In this document: positions 1-13,440 of the stretch, piece after piece | Layout: each line of letters begins with the position of its first letter | How positions within the stretch are numbered: position 1 is the stretch's first letter | Assembly: GCA_036346275.1 (NCBI GenBank) | Contig: JAYEVK010000196.1 | Span: 1 to 64,000 of the forward strand | DNA from: Otatea glauca | Lineage: Eukaryota > Streptophyta > Magnoliopsida > Poales > Poaceae | Reading direction: 5' to 3' | Length of the DNA stretch: 64,000 nucleotides | Made by a program: the position numbers and the translations under genes | Notes under the pieces: model-generated | What the model saw: the letters and a program-made list of their open reading frames with translations, nothing else | Database searches by the model: none | What the model was told of the DNA's origin: nothing

Positions 1-129
1 TGAATCTACCAAGAAAATTCAACTTGTCCACAATCCTGTGGAGCATAGCAACGAATCCTGGTTACACACAAGGATCTGAGGACCACAACCCGTCGTGACA
101 GCCCCTAATAATTTTCAAGGCCCTACTGC

Positions 130-372
130 GGTCGCTTGCATCATGTGTCCTCCGAGGATGCAAACGAGGCACCTAACGTGATGATTGGTACGCTGCTAGT
201 CCACTCCATTCCAACTTTGGTGTTATTTGATTCTCGAGCTCAGATTCTTTCATTTCCAAGAAATTTGTTGAACAAAATGAAATACCAAGTGATCTTTTGC
301 TACTATCATGATAATATCTTCTCCCCGAGCCAAAACAAAACTACTAGTCTTTGCCCTGAGTCAGATTGAAAT
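130..372 (+). pseudogene. Retropepsin (aspartic protease) fragment of chromovirus A
   Basis: The frame reads EDANEAPNVMIGTLLVHSIP followed by TLVLFDSRAQ, which is the start of a Ty3/gypsy protease. In the family this enzyme cuts the Gag-Pol polyprotein inside the virus-like particle. The active-site triplet should be D-S/T-G, but here the codons at 229-240 read D-S-R-A, so the essential glycine is missing. The damaged codon has the CTGG-to-CTCG change seen at the same site in another copy. A stop follows near 368. I read this as a protease of normal origin with one probable miscall, not as a specially evolved variant. Confidence 0.75.
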
Positions 373-654
373 AAATGGAGTATTATTTTATGTTGATCTC
401 ATCACTATCGAAACTCAAGGCTTAGATATAATTTTGGCATGGATTGGCTATCCAAGCATAAAGGTCAGATAGATTGTGCACAATGATCCATATCCTTGCT
501 AAACCTAGAAGAAATTTAGGATTCTCTGCCTAACCAAGACAAATCACCTTCCCAATCGCTCCTTTGTTCTACCTCATTGAAAGAACTTTCTCAGTACCTA
601 TAGTTTGTGATTATCCCGATGTTTTTCCAAATGAGCTACCTGTGTTTACCTCCA

Positions 655-1485
655 GATAGAGACATGGAATTTGTTATCAATCTTATTCCTTGATAGCTCC
701 AATTTCAAAGCTGCCTCATTAATGGCCCCAACTGAATCAAGGTTGAACTTAAGAAACAAATTAAAGAACAATTGATAAAGGTTCATTCACTTCCAGCCAT
801 CTCCTTGGGGAAGCCTGGGCTCGCTTGTTAACAAAAAGGATGGCAACCCACGATGTGTATAGATTATCGTGCTTTTGAATGATGTCACCATCAAAAATAA
901 ATATCCTCTTCCTCGCATTGATGATCTACTTGATCAATTGAGTGGTGCTCGAGTCTTTTCAAAGATTGACTTAAGACATGGGTACTACCAATTAAAAATT
1001 AGACCCTGTGATATTCCAAAAACTGCATTTACCACTCGATATGGCCTCTTTGAGTACGTCGTGATGCCCTTCGGACTAACCAATGCTCCCGCAAGTTTTA
1101 TGTGCCTTATGAATAAGGTCTTTATGTAGTACTTGGACAAGTTCGTCGTGGTATTCATCGATGATATTCTTATCTATTCTAAATCTGAAGAAGAACATGT
1201 GCAACATTTTCACATGGTTCTTGAGAATCTTCGATTCAACCAACTTTATGCCAAATTTGAAAAATGTGATTTTTGGCTATTGGAAATTGCATTTCTTGGT
1301 CATATTCTTTCAGAAAGAGGAATTTCTGTTGACCCAGTAAAATTCAAGTTGTTCAAGCATGGGAACAACCCAAGTCTGCTCTCGATCCAAGTTTTCTCTT
1401 AGTGAGATATTATCACCGCTTTATCAAAACTTCCAAAATCACTAGACCGATGACTCAACTATTAAAGAAAGAAAAGAAGTTTGAA
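655..1485 (+). pseudogene. Reverse transcriptase domain of chromovirus A
   Basis: The domain begins with a DMEFVI motif typical of the chromovirus PR-RT junction. It then shows NKYPLPRIDDLLDQL, FSKIDLRHGYYQLKI, the VMPFGLTNAPASF block at about 1060-1100, and the catalytic VVVFIDDILIYSK block near 1145-1185 with both aspartates of the xxDD box. The final LGHILSERGISVDP block leads into the RNase H tether. RT copies the genomic RNA into DNA. The reading is broken by a stop after NKVFM (about 1128) and by frame changes before 869. Family assignment is secure; activity of this copy is doubtful. Confidence 0.9.
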
Positions 1486-1491
1486 TGGACA

Positions 1492-2017
1492 TGTGGAATA
1501 TAAGAACCTGTACTCTCATGACAAGCCCAAGAGGGAGGCCCGAAGATACTCCCACATGTGCCTCACGTCAGCAAGAAGGGACATATCCTAAAGGAAGTTG
1601 AACTTATATTTAGATATGATAGATACGGTTGTAATCCGAGTTGTTAATAGGTAGATAAAGATGTAAACTCTATCCTCGAACCGACTAGAATCTTGTAACC
1701 GATCGGAATCTCTTAACCGATCAGACTCAGAAGCCACCCCACCCCGCTAATAAGGGGAGGGCGGGCAACGGATGTATGATCCGATCATCCAAGCATAGAG
1801 CGATCAAGCCATAGAGCATAGCACACCTCATATCGCCTGCAGCATATTGCGCTTTGAGCAATCTTAGATCCAAGAGATCCGCATAATCCCAAAGACACAA
1901 GATTAGGTATTACCTCCATCACTGAGGGCCTAACTGTTTAAACCCTTGTCTTGTGTGACCATCGAGTTTGAGATCCAAACGCTACCCATGAATTTATTGC
2001 CGACTACAAAGTCGATA
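1492..2017 (+). repeat. 5' LTR of the small LTR element
   Basis: The repeat aligns along its whole length with 3993-4527, including the segments AGAACCTGTA, GAGGGAGGCCC, TTAGATATGATAGATACGG and TTTGAGATCCAAA. The TATA region, intact in the 3' copy, reads AATAAGGGG here because a TA is missing. The exact right end is uncertain by a few bases, and I cannot recognise a primer-binding site after it. Confidence 0.82.
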
Positions 2018-2639
2018 TAGCGCATGCGCTGTAGGGAAGCGCTATAATCTTTTCCCACGCACTGCATGGCGCAATCGATGGATTCGCCGCCACCTTCGCT
2101 CTCCGCCAGCCTTCCACTCTGAAACCTCGACTTCGCAGCAGATGCGCGGAGAGCTTGTCTGCTCGGTCCAAAACCATCCGATCCGTAAAGATCAGTCAAC
2201 CCATCTCGTATGTCACTTTGACTTGGCCGGCAAACCATTGCGGATCGCGAGGAATTGCTGCGATCTTCGTGGCATCTTCGCGATAGAAGAGCAAAAGACC
2301 GATTCCAACGCCAACAAGAAGAACAGAAGTCGCGGGGAAGATCGCCTTCGTAAGGGTAAGGAGGTGCATGTGCGATCGCTCGATCCTCGCGCCGCAATGT
2401 CCGCGAGGACCTCTTGCAATCCGTGCTGGGAGATCAAGCCGTTTTCCGTGACGCTAATGCAGTAACGCCGTCGCCCAAGACGCTTCTCGACAAACCGACC
2501 CGGCGATTGCATCGGATAGCCCGGCGCCCCGATCGTGGCTCCGATCAAGCGCCATGGTGACGCCACAATTTAGCGGAATCAGAAAGCCAGAGGTGAAGCG
2601 CACTTGCGCCCCACGCGCCAAGACGGCCACGAAGCCTAC

Positions 2640-3085
2640 GCCGCTTCGAAGCGCCACTTTCGCAGACGCCAGAGCCACGCCGCGCTTCTAAGCGCCACCT
2701 TCGACATGGCCACGAGCGCTACGCAGCCCCAGCGAAGCGCCATTTTCAAGACGCCACGAGCCTACGCCGCGGCCCCGAAGCGCCAACTTTCAAGACGCGC
2801 CACGAGCCTACGCCGCGCTCCCGAAGCGCCACCTCGCACGCCACGAGCCACGCCGCGCTTCGAAGCGCCACCTTCAGACGCCACGAGCTTACGCCGCGCT
2901 TCGAGCGCCACTTCTCAAGACGCCACGAGCCTACGTCGCGCTTCGAAGCGCCACCTTTCGCACGCGCACGAGCCTACGCCTAAGAGCGCCACGAGTTCGA
3001 GACGCCACGAATACGTCGCTTCGAAGCGCCACCTTCGCAGACAATGCACGAGCCACACTCGCGCTTCGAGCGCCGCTTACACCAT
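2640..3085 (+). repeat. GC-rich minisatellite, about 40-45 bp unit
   Basis: Roughly eleven imperfect tandem copies are built on two alternating blocks: CGAAGCGCCACCTT and GACGCCACGAGCCTACGCCG. Unit length varies from about 36 to 46 bases through small indels. The array keeps one frame open for 194 codons on the plus strand, but only because the repeat is GC-rich and lacks stop-forming triplets. It lies inside the core of the small LTR element and is absent from the flanking chromovirus. Confidence 0.8.
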
Positions 3086-3613
3086 CTACAAGCCTTCACC
3101 GCGCCTCGAGCAAAGATGGCACGATCGTCGACAAAATATGGAGCATAAAGCAGCTAAGTCGCTTACTCAATTATGTTATTATAAATAAAATTGTTGACTT
3201 TCTCGACTTGTTACTTAGTTGACTCACAACTAAGCAAGAAGTCGAGGGCTACACTTCTAATAGTGTGCGATGCGCACATCTTTTTTCTGTGTTGTATTTT
3301 TCTTCTTTTGCTTAACGATTGCAAGTGAATCCGAGTGCAATAACTCAAAATTGTGAAGCTCTGACCCCATGAACGGCGAACTTTAGTCACCCAAAACACG
3401 TGCCTGGGAAAAAGAGCCATGAGCCGACTCCCAACGCTCGGGGGCTAGACTAGTCGGGCAGAGTGCTTAATCAAAAAGAGTCAAACCACTTGGATGAATT
3501 CAAAATCAATAAGGAAAAAGAGTAAAAAACTCTAAAATTATATATACACCAAATGACATCACATCCGAGTGAATTGTTTTTACATTGCCTAAGTTCTCGA
3601 TATACATGATTTC

Positions 3614-3841
3614 GTGGCAACTAAATTTGATGCGATGTGTGAGCCAACGCTCAACTACTTACATCAAGAACTTCTGCGACGAATGAATTTAAAGGAGTGG
3701 CGCTCAATTTTGCCTCGAGCGGAAAAGCGCTTTGACTTCAGATATCTTTTGGGATACAAGATATCCCAAGATGAGCCGATCGCTGTAATTCCAATAATGG
3801 GGCTAGGAACCACTGAAAGTTTAACGATGGAGCTCTATTGA
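3614..3841 (+). CDS. Short unrecognised ORF in the small LTR element
   Basis: A 75-codon frame sits in non-repetitive sequence between the minisatellite and the 3' LTR. It reads as plausible protein (EPTLNYLHQELLRRMNLKEW, then PRAEKRFDFRYLLGYKI), with charged and hydrophobic residues spaced as in a folded domain. I do not recognise the family. After the stop the same frame continues with basic residues (RQPIRRKTSREVDQESK), so the original reading may have been longer. It could be a remnant of gag or of an extra ORF. Function unknown. Confidence 0.35.
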   Translation: MATKFDAMCEPTLNYLHQELLRRMNLKEWRSILPRAEKRFDFRYLLGYKISQDEPIAVIPIMGLGTTESLTMELY

Positions 3842-3992
3842 GTCCTTCACGATCTCTTTGCCTACAACAGGCAACCCATCAGAAGGAAAACTAGTCGAGA
3901 AGTCGATCAAGAATCGAAGCACTCTGCGTGAAGCATGACTCGCTTGGGCTGCAACCAGAAGGCGACAACTCGATCGCAAAGGACTCGGGCTA

Positions 3993-4527
3993 TGTGGAAT
4001 ATAAGAACCTGTACCCTCATGATGTGCCCAAGAGGGAGGCCCTGTAAGATACTCCTCGCAAAGCCCCTCGCTGCAAGCAAAGGGACATATCCTAATGGAA
4101 GTTGAACTTATATTTAGATATGATAGATACGGTTGTAATCCGAGTCGTTAATAGGGTAGATAAAGATGTAAACTCTATCCTCAGAATCGACTAGAATCTT
4201 GTAATCGATCTAATCTCTTAATCAATCAGACTCAGAAGCCACCCCACCCCGCTTATATAAGGGAGAGGGCGGCAACGCATGTATGATCCGATCATCCAAG
4301 CATAGAGCGATCAAGCCATAGAGCATAACACACCTCATATCGCTTAGAGCATATTGGCGCTTTGAGCAATCTTAGATCCAAGAGATCTGCATAATCCCAA
4401 AGACAGGATTAGGTATTACCTACATCACGAGGACTCGAACCTATCTAAACCCCTTGTCTTGTGTGACCATCGAGTTTGAGATCCAAATACTACCCCATAA
4501 ATTTATTGCCGACTACAAAAGTCGATA
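3993..4527 (+). repeat. 3' LTR of the small LTR element
   Basis: This direct repeat of 1492-2017 is preceded by a purine-rich stretch (AAAGGACTCGGGCTA) that could serve as polypurine tract, and followed by the GGACA target duplication. Its TATA box is intact at 4253-4260. Confidence 0.85.
4253..4260 (+). promoter_or_regulatory. TATA box in the small element's 3' LTR
   Basis: The sequence TATATAAG lies in a C-rich LTR promoter context (CCACCCCGCT upstream). By analogy with plant LTR promoters, transcription would start some 30 bases downstream. Confidence 0.5.
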
Positions 4528-4532
4528 GGACA

Positions 4533-4960
4533 CCCGAATGTGAATCAAGTTTTCAAGAATTTAAGAAAAGGCTAACCACAACAGCTGTCCTTGTGTTGCC
4601 TGACGTCCATAAGAATTTTGACGTCTTCTGCGATGCATCACGACACGGTCTTGGATGCGTGTTGATGCAAGAATCCAGAGCTGTAGCATATGCTTCTCAG
4701 CAGCTCCGTCCCCATGAGTAAAACTATCCTACCCATGACTTAGAATTAGCAGATGTGGTTCATGCTCTAAAAATTTGGCATCATTACCTCATTGGTAATC
4801 GATGCAATGTATATACTGATCATAAGAGCCTGAAATATTTCTTCACTAAATCAGATTTGAACCTTAGACAGAGAAGATGGTTGAGCTAATCAAGGACTAT
4901 GACCTTAGCATTAATTACCACCTGTAAAGCTAATATCGTAGATGACGCCTTAGTCGTAAA
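4533..4960 (+). pseudogene. RNase H domain of chromovirus A
   Basis: The tether ESSFQEFKKRLTTTAVLVLP leads to FDVFCDASRHGLGCVLMQE (4617-4672) with the first catalytic aspartate (CDAS). Then come VAYASQQLRPHE, a stop at about 4719, ELADVVHALKIWHHYL with the conserved glutamate, and NVYTDHKSLKYFF with the TDH aspartate. RNase H removes the RNA strand during reverse transcription. The frame is then lost around 4880-4960 near the usual LRQRRW motif. Confidence 0.85.
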
Positions 4961-5159
4961 CTCCACTACATCTCCATCTCGCCACCGAACAATCAATTGC
5001 AAAATGAATTTCGTGCTTAATTTAGAGTTATTGAAAAGGATTTCGCCGCACTAGAAATGCAACCAACCTTAAAATTCCAAATTAAAGTCGCTTCAACTTA
5101 TTGATGAAGCCATCATCAAAATCCGAGAAGAATTAAAGCAAGGCATTGAATCTAAATTC

Positions 5160-6250
5160 ATGGAAGGTTCTAACGACTTGCTTATGCATAAGAAACAAAT
5201 TTATATTCCCAATGATTCCGAGCTTAAGAATTTGATCTTAAAAGAAGCTCATGAATCACCTCTCTCAATCCATCCCGTGTACAAAATGTATCAAGATCTC
5301 CGACAGAATATTGGTGGCCCGATGAAAGGATATTGCAAAGATATGTTGCAATTTGCAACGATGCCGACGAAGTTAAAGTTTAATATCAACGCCCCGCCGA
5401 CTCCTTCAGCCTTTAAAAGTTCCTGAATCGAAATGGGATGATATCAGGATGGATTTCATCTCTGGTCTGCCTAGAACTAGAAAAGGACATGACTCTATTT
5501 GGGTGATCATGGATCGATTAACTAAAGTGGTCCATTTTATACCTGTCAAGACCACTCATTCTGGAAATAAGCTTGCCGAGCTATATTTGGAAAATATTAT
5601 TCATCTGCATAGTATCCCAAAGACCATTGTCTCCGATCGAGGATCCCAGTTTACATCTCGTTTCTAGGAAAATTTGCATGGTCTTCTAGGGACTAAGCTA
5701 AATTTAAGTACAGCTTATCATCATCACACAAATGGTCAAATAGAAAACTAACCAAATCTTAGAATACATGTTGAGAGCCCGTGGTACCGCCTTATAGTAC
5801 TAATTGGGAAAAGTTTAGCATTCACTGAGTTCTCATATAATAACAGCTTCAAGCTAGTCTCCAAATGTCGCTTTTGAGGCACTTTATGGAAGAAAGTGTA
5901 ACACCTCTCTTTGGTCCAAGTAGGTGAAAGAAAGTTGTTCTGACCAAATCTCACCAAGAAGCCCAAGAGCAAGTGGATATGATCATAAGTCGATTAAAAG
6001 AGGCCCAATCTCGCCAAAGAGTTACACCGACAACCGCTGATGTGAACTCGGGCCAAAGTCGGAGATCATGTCTATTTAAAAGTCTCACCACTCCGCTGAG
6101 TCCGCTGCTTTCACGTCCGTGGAAAGCTAGCCCTCGATACATTGGTCCATATCAAATCCTTGAGAAAATGGGTGAGATGGCTTACATGTTGAATTGCTAC
6201 ACCAATTGTTGAAGTGCATGATGTTTTCCATGTGTCCCAACTTATAAAGT
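5160..6250 (+). pseudogene. Integrase of chromovirus A
   Basis: The N-terminal zinc-binding region is partly readable (HESPLSIHPVYKMYQDLRQN, 5251-5310), but its paired cysteines are degraded. The catalytic core starts with MDFISGLPRTRKGHDSIWVI (5449-5508), carrying the first Asp. It continues with IPKTIVSDRGSQFTSRF (second Asp, SDRG, about 5611-5665). The Glu of the D,D-35-E triad should follow TAYHHHTNGQ near 5740, where a frame break obscures it. The GPF/Y-like stretch ASPRYIGPYQILEKMGEMAY (6130-6189) precedes the chromodomain. Stops at 5667 and about 5750 break it as written. Confidence 0.85.
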
Positions 6251-6293
6251 GCCTTGTTTTCCTATTGAACTCACAAATCTAGAAAATATCAAT

Positions 6294-6470
6294 CTTCAAC
6301 CTGATGTATCCTATCGAGAGCATCCAATCCACATTCTTGAGAAGGCAGAACGCCACACAAGAAATAAGTCCCACAAGGTGCTAAAAGTTGAATGGAGTAA
6401 CCACCCCGAATACAAAGCCACATGGGAACGTGAAGATCAACTCAGGAAGGAATTTGCAGACTTCTTCTAG
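6294..6470 (+). CDS. Chromodomain at the integrase C terminus, chromovirus A
   Basis: The frame reads VSYREHPIHILEKAERHTRN, then HKVLKVEWSNHPEYKATWER, then EDQLRKEFADFF and a stop. This is a group-type plant chromodomain (the V-K-VEWS...EATWE pattern). In chromoviruses it binds modified chromatin and steers integration to heterochromatin. It is the best-preserved coding block of this element and ends about 45 bases before the 3' LTR. Confidence 0.88.
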   Translation, partial: LQPDVSYREHPIHILEKAERHTRNKSHKVLKVEWSNHPEYKATWEREDQLRKEFADFF

Positions 6471-6516
6471 CCCTCGCCAAATCTCGAAGACGAGATTTTT
6501 GTAAGGGGGGTAGGTT

Positions 6517-9000
<2,484 letters not shown>

Positions 9001-9189
9001 ATTACTTTGCATCTGAATCTTATTAACGACACACTACTTTATGCTACCTCTATAAGACAGATCTTTCTTCTTTAAATAATTTTAGCATCTAGAATTCGTT
9101 AAAATAAAATGAATAATTCATATAAAGCAAGAAATACTTGATACCATTTAGTCCAAAAATAGTAAAGGTAAACAAAAATAGAAAGAGAT

Positions 9190-9250
9190 AATATAACCAG
9201 ATAAACATGAATCATAGAGACAGTATAACCAGATAAACATGAATCATAAT
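9190..9250. repeat. Short tandem duplication, 32 bp unit
   Basis: The phrase TATAACCAGATAAACATGAA occurs at 9192 and again at 9224, giving two copies of a 32-base unit in AT-rich sequence. No function is evident. Confidence 0.8.
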
Positions 9251-9289
9251 CTTACTAATAAACACTCTGCTTTTGTGAGTAAGTTTTAG

Positions 9290-9918
9290 TTGGATTTTTA
9301 TCCGCCTTCTTTTTTCCTTATTTTAGTTTGTGTTTATTGTATGTTATCCCCGATGATCGATTTAGTAGATTCCGACGAGCTTGAATTGATAGATCATTTA
9401 CTACGCCGACGACCCGGCTTTTATACTCCGATAACGACATCAGAAGGCAAGCACCTCCTTGATCATCTTGAACCCACTACTTTAAATAATTACTTTTCAA
9501 TGTTTGCAAATCTATTATGCATGGGCATACTTGTCATAAAAATGCTATATTGGAATATTGGTAGATATACCGATAAATCATTGAACTTCCTTGATAAGTA
9601 TGGACATGTGAACTTTAATAACCAAAGAAAAGGGATGGACATTACATAATTTCAACTTGGGTAATATACTGCTAATAATCATGTTAGGCATGCTCATTTA
9701 GCAATGAGGTAGATGATCAAAACAAACCGCTTGGAAATTCAAAATGTTGGGTTTGCTATGATGGCAATTGTGGATATTTTAACTAAACACTCAAAATAAA
9801 ACTATGGTTTTGTTGCAGTGCAATTATTGGCAATAGCTTGCCAGCAAGAGATGGACTTGTACGTAATGTAGGGAGGAGTATTGCCCGTGGTCGGATTAAG
9901 GACCGAGCTATGGGTTGT
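9290..9918 (+). other. Exon-like relic of an unrecognised sequence, left half
   Basis: A 119-codon frame (9290-9649) and a second frame from about 9820 to 9918 look more like coding sequence than the surrounding DNA. The second follows an intron-end-like TTTTGTTGCAG (9808-9818) and reads AIIGNSLPARDGLVRNVGRS, then IARGRIKDRAMGC, ending exactly where the Tat-lineage LTR begins. The reading can continue on the far side of that element (21183 on). I do not recognise the protein; it could be a host gene fragment or an old transposase. Confidence 0.4.
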
Positions 9919-10548
9919 TGTTTGCACCAGATTTGGCAAGTCAAGTCAAAATCAGCAATAAAGTCAAAGACACGGAAACTAATAGATATTTTGTAAGATT
10001 TGAAAGTATTTGGTAACGCAAAATCTTTGGGAAAGGTTATCCAAACAAGGCCGATACGGATCAAGTTACAAAACGTGTTGTATCGGGACATGATCACCAA
10101 GGGTATAAAAGAAGGGCCAAAGCAAGTCGCAAAAGAAAATCCAACACAATACAATCAACCACCTTTACTTTCTTACCTTTTCTTGTCGACTAGGAGTAGT
10201 CTCGTAATTTAGATCTCTTTGTAATCGATCTTGATCAATAAAGGCGATCGCCGATTGTTAATCTTAGTCAATTGCACCCCTGTGTTTGATTTATTCTCGA
10301 TTTTGTTGCGACGCTTCTTCGTAATTGATCTACCTTTATCATCCGATTAGCCTTAATCGCTAATTAGACTTACTCGATCTTGATCGGCTTCAAGCAGATT
10401 AAGTCTAAGCCGATTGATCTCCACGATCGCTTTGTGTGAATTTTATATTTTTACCTTGTCTGCTATGTGTCAAATCGACCGCACGCCTAAACCCTCGGTT
10501 CGTCTCGTATGTCGCCGTAAACCCTACATCAAGTTTTTGAAGCAAACA
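9919..10548 (+). repeat. 5' LTR of the Tat element
   Basis: The repeat matches 20532-21176 over its whole length, including AAAATCTTTGGGAAAGG, CTTTCTTAC and CGACTAGGAGTAGTCT. A TATA box (TATAAAA, 10104-10110) marks the promoter. The sequence just after the LTR (CTTGGCACGCTCGTGGGAC, 10552-10570) sits where the tRNA primer-binding site should be, but I cannot name the tRNA with confidence. Confidence 0.9.
10104..10110 (+). promoter_or_regulatory. TATA box of the Tat 5' LTR
   Basis: TATAAAA in GGGTATAAAAGAAGGGCC, conserved at 20722-20728 in the 3' LTR. It should drive genomic RNA synthesis. Confidence 0.6.
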
Positions 10549-10569
10549 CACTCTTGGCACGCTCGTGGG

Positions 10570-13440
10570 ACAAATGTCTTCATCAGAAAGTCGATTCCAC
10601 CATCCGATCTCAACGCAGGCCATATCGCCCCAACAATGGACGATTTGACCGCGAACAACGCTGTGAAATAGAGGCTCTAAGATCGCGCTGGAGGAGTTGA
10701 TGCTAAGTCGTTATCGTAAAACTAGACGTGGCATCACTCAAAAATGCACCCTACCGACGGTCAACGCCCTGGGAGATGCGGGTGTCACAGAACCGGTAAG
10801 CCGATATTCGCCGCTTCGCCGAATTATCGCTATGATTATTCAATCAGAATTAATCATCGGCTCGTGACAACGCCGCCGGCGATAGCAAATAGCGCAATCT
10901 ATAGCCCAGAGTTAGCCTCGCCAGAAGTCCGCTGACCCATTACAAGCTCGCCAATTATCCTCGTTTTTCATTGCCCAAAATACGCAGAGCGCCACCGATC
11001 CTAAACCATCCGCTATGACCTCACCCCACCATGATGCCCACACAACCCACGATCATATTACCTAGGGACCCTCGGTCAAGTGGGGTGAGCCATTACCACT
11101 CCTACACCGACGCTGGTTAGACGATCAATAAATCGGCCACGCCGCCCCGTTCTATGCTTTTCCTAATCGTTCCATACCGATTGGCTCAGAGATTCTCACA
11201 AGAGCCTACCGCGCTTAGAAACCCAGGTCCACATAGGTAGTAACATACTGTAACCGCTTGTCCCAAAGGTTTTAACCTCGTTAGGCATAATCGACACGAT
11301 CAAGATGTTGTGTGCCGACGACGCAAAGATAATTGGCAACCCGAAGCTTGCACTCGGGGCAGTCGCTAACTATGACCAACATTATCAAGGGCCTCGCTAT
11401 GCCAATGGCCGATAATGTAAATTGGGCCGATCGATCTCCGCTGCTTTAAGGGATCAATTCAAAGATACACCAAAGGGGAAGGTTATCGCCATGTAAAACC
11501 GTGATCCCGATTACATAGATCGCATGCCATACCTCACAATTTCAGAGTACCGACTTTTGTAAATTCTCCGCGATGATTCAACTACTACTTTGGAACACAT
11601 CGACGCTTTATCGCCAATGCGGCGACCGCCAAACCGATGGACTAAAAATAAGACTGCTCTGTCATTGTCTGGAGCAGCTTTTACCGGTTTACTTGTTTAC
11701 TCCAATTCGTCCACTTATGGAACGATTTGGAAAGCCGATTTCACGAATACTTTTTTCGGGCGTTTGAGCTCAGATTTCGATCTAAACTCCGCTGGCCGTA
11801 AATTTGGGGAATCGTAATCGATTACATTAAAAGGTTCAGTGGAAACTAGAATCGATGTTTTAGCGCCACTTTGCCCGATAATCAACTTGCCGATTTAGCG
11901 CTTCAAGGATTGATTCCTCCGCTTAGGAGAAGTTTGAGGGCAAGAGTTCGCTGATTTAAGTCACTTACTTCATCGTATCGCTCAAGAAAGCCGATTCTCG
12001 ATAGTAAAGCGTTTAAAGATAGATTTAAGAACAATAATAATAAGGACAAGGACAAGGCCAAAATCAATATGGTCGAATATTGTCCCAGTGATTCTTCAGA
12101 GGACGATGAAGCAGAAATAAATATAGCCGAATGGGTAAAGGGATCTAAGAAGTCCTTAGTCTGTTCTTGGCTAAAACCGACTAGAAATAAGTCGGAAGTT
12201 AAATATGCCTTTGATGTTTCCAAATGTGATCGTATTTTTGATCTGTTATTACAAGAAAAGATAATACAGTTACCCGAGGGACATGTTATACCATCGGCTG
12301 ATGAGATCAAGAAACGCAGGTATTGCAAGTGGCACCATTCTTTTTCTCACAATACTAACGACTGCAATATTTTTCGTCAACAGATCCAGTCGGCTATTAA
12401 GGACGGTCGGCTAAAATTTGCTGATGAACCAACCATGCAAGTCGATGCTGATCCATTCCCAATCAACATGGTTCAATGCTTGGCTAAAGGAAAGGAGCCG
12501 ATGCGAGATGAGCCGAAGAGGGATTGGCAGGTCAATGTTCAGTCGGAATCAAGCGGCGGTCAAACCTTGAAAATTACAATCGGCTCATTACAAATAGAAG
12601 CCGATCATGAAGGGAGAAATTCGAGAACCATTAAACCCAAAGGAAATCCTCGTGGGTAAGTGGTACAAAGTCAAAATCACCGCCAAGGCCGCCACCTAAG
12701 ATCGGACCGACATTTTCAAAGCCATCGAGAAATACGAAGAATAAGTAGCCGACCACGACGCCCTACTCACCGGCTTTGATAATTTATATCACATCGAAAA
12801 TGTGGAGAGGGCCCATAGAAGATGTCCTTTTGGCGCTTTGTTGGAAAGGGAGTAGCATTGCCATCCTCAGATACGCGTTCGATGGAGTATTACCCCGCGA
12901 CAATTGGCCAAGGTAATCGCTAAAGATAGGTCGTCGGGCCGATTCGGGTTACAGCCAAGGTTTCGTAAGGCCGTTTCACAAAGGATATCCGACCAAAGCA
13001 TGTACCAAACCAGTCGAAACGCCAAGGCCAAACGTGGACCAAGAAAATCTAGTCGGCAAGATAAGAAAACCTGTAGAGCCTAAGCCTAGATGGTGTCCGT
13101 CCGGCCTTAGCCGATTGCAACGCAGACGACTTCAGAGGCTAAGGACTCAAGAGATCCGGGAAGCCGACGCTGAGAAACAGAGGGACGATGCTTTCAATGA
13201 GCTTCATCCACCAAGGTCGCGTAAAAGAATGGAGGAAAAAGGAACAAGCCGAGGAAGACGTTGAATCGGCAGACGATCTAGATTCTCCCATGATTAGAGA
13301 TGATACACCTCCAATGGACATCAATATGGTGTTCACATTTCCGGCCAAATTCAAAATCAAAACTGAATTAGCTAAAGAAACATTCGCCCAATCATGCTCT
13401 GAGTCCAAAACGCATCTTCGAGAAGCCAAGAGATGATCAT
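10570..13440 (+). pseudogene. Gag polyprotein region of the Tat element
   Basis: The capsid-like part is readable around 11570-11820 in several frames: TTLEHIDAL, KTALSLSGAAFTGLLVYSNS and TIWKADF, matching the Retrotrans_gag pattern (LxLFPLSLSGxAFTWF...W..L...F). The C-terminal part (12069-12659) is one open frame of 196 codons. It carries the Cys/His block YCKWHHSFSHNTNDCNIFRQ followed by IQSAIKDGRLKF, typical of Tat-type Gag nucleocapsid regions. Gag forms the virus-like particle and binds the RNA. The segment 12660-13440 continues in pieces (for example DTPPMDINMVFTFPAKF) into the protease. Confidence 0.82.

Larger units (their letters stand above)
1..1491 (+). mobile_element. Tekay-like chromovirus A, internal part before the nested insertion
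   Basis: This is the left, window-truncated part of a Ty3/gypsy chromovirus; its 5' LTR, PBS and gag lie before base 1. Protease and reverse transcriptase coding are visible in order. The RT reading stops at 1491 inside a KKFEW motif and resumes at 4533 with the expected next residues (TPECESSF), which proves that 1492-4527 is a later insertion. The first 130 bases probably hold the end of gag, but no zinc knuckle is clear there. Stops and frameshifts are frequent and may be sequencing errors (see findings). Confidence 0.88.
1492..4527 (+). mobile_element. Small non-autonomous LTR retrotransposon (LARD/TRIM-like)
   Basis: Two direct repeats of about 530 bp (1492-2017 and 3993-4527) bound a 1.97 kb core. 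The five-base target duplication GGACA is perfect (1487-1491 and 4528-4532), and the element interrupts the chromovirus RT frame exactly there. The LTRs start TGTGGAATATAAG and end near AAGTCGATA, so the expected terminal CA is not seen, possibly because of a CAGG-type miscall at the junction. No RT, integrase or protease motif is visible in the core, so mobilisation would need a helper element. The core holds a GC-rich minisatellite and a short unrecognised ORF. Confidence 0.85.
4533..6516 (+). mobile_element. Chromovirus A, internal part after the nested insertion
   Basis: The RT-RNase H reading frame resumes directly after the GGACA duplication and continues through RNase H, integrase and a C-terminal chromodomain. 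It ends with a polypurine tract (GTAAGGGGGGTAGGT, 6501-6515) just before the 3' LTR at 6517. This order (PR-RT-RH-INT-chromodomain) is diagnostic of chromoviruses. Confidence 0.88.

Noticed and set aside
229..240. A novel protease with a D-S-R active site
   Set aside because: The change falls in a CTGG word, recurs in another copy, and is better explained by systematic sequence error.
2604..3188. 194-codon plus-strand open frame as a gene
   Set aside because: It is a translation of a GC-rich tandem repeat; composition and repetition keep it open. No domain is visible.
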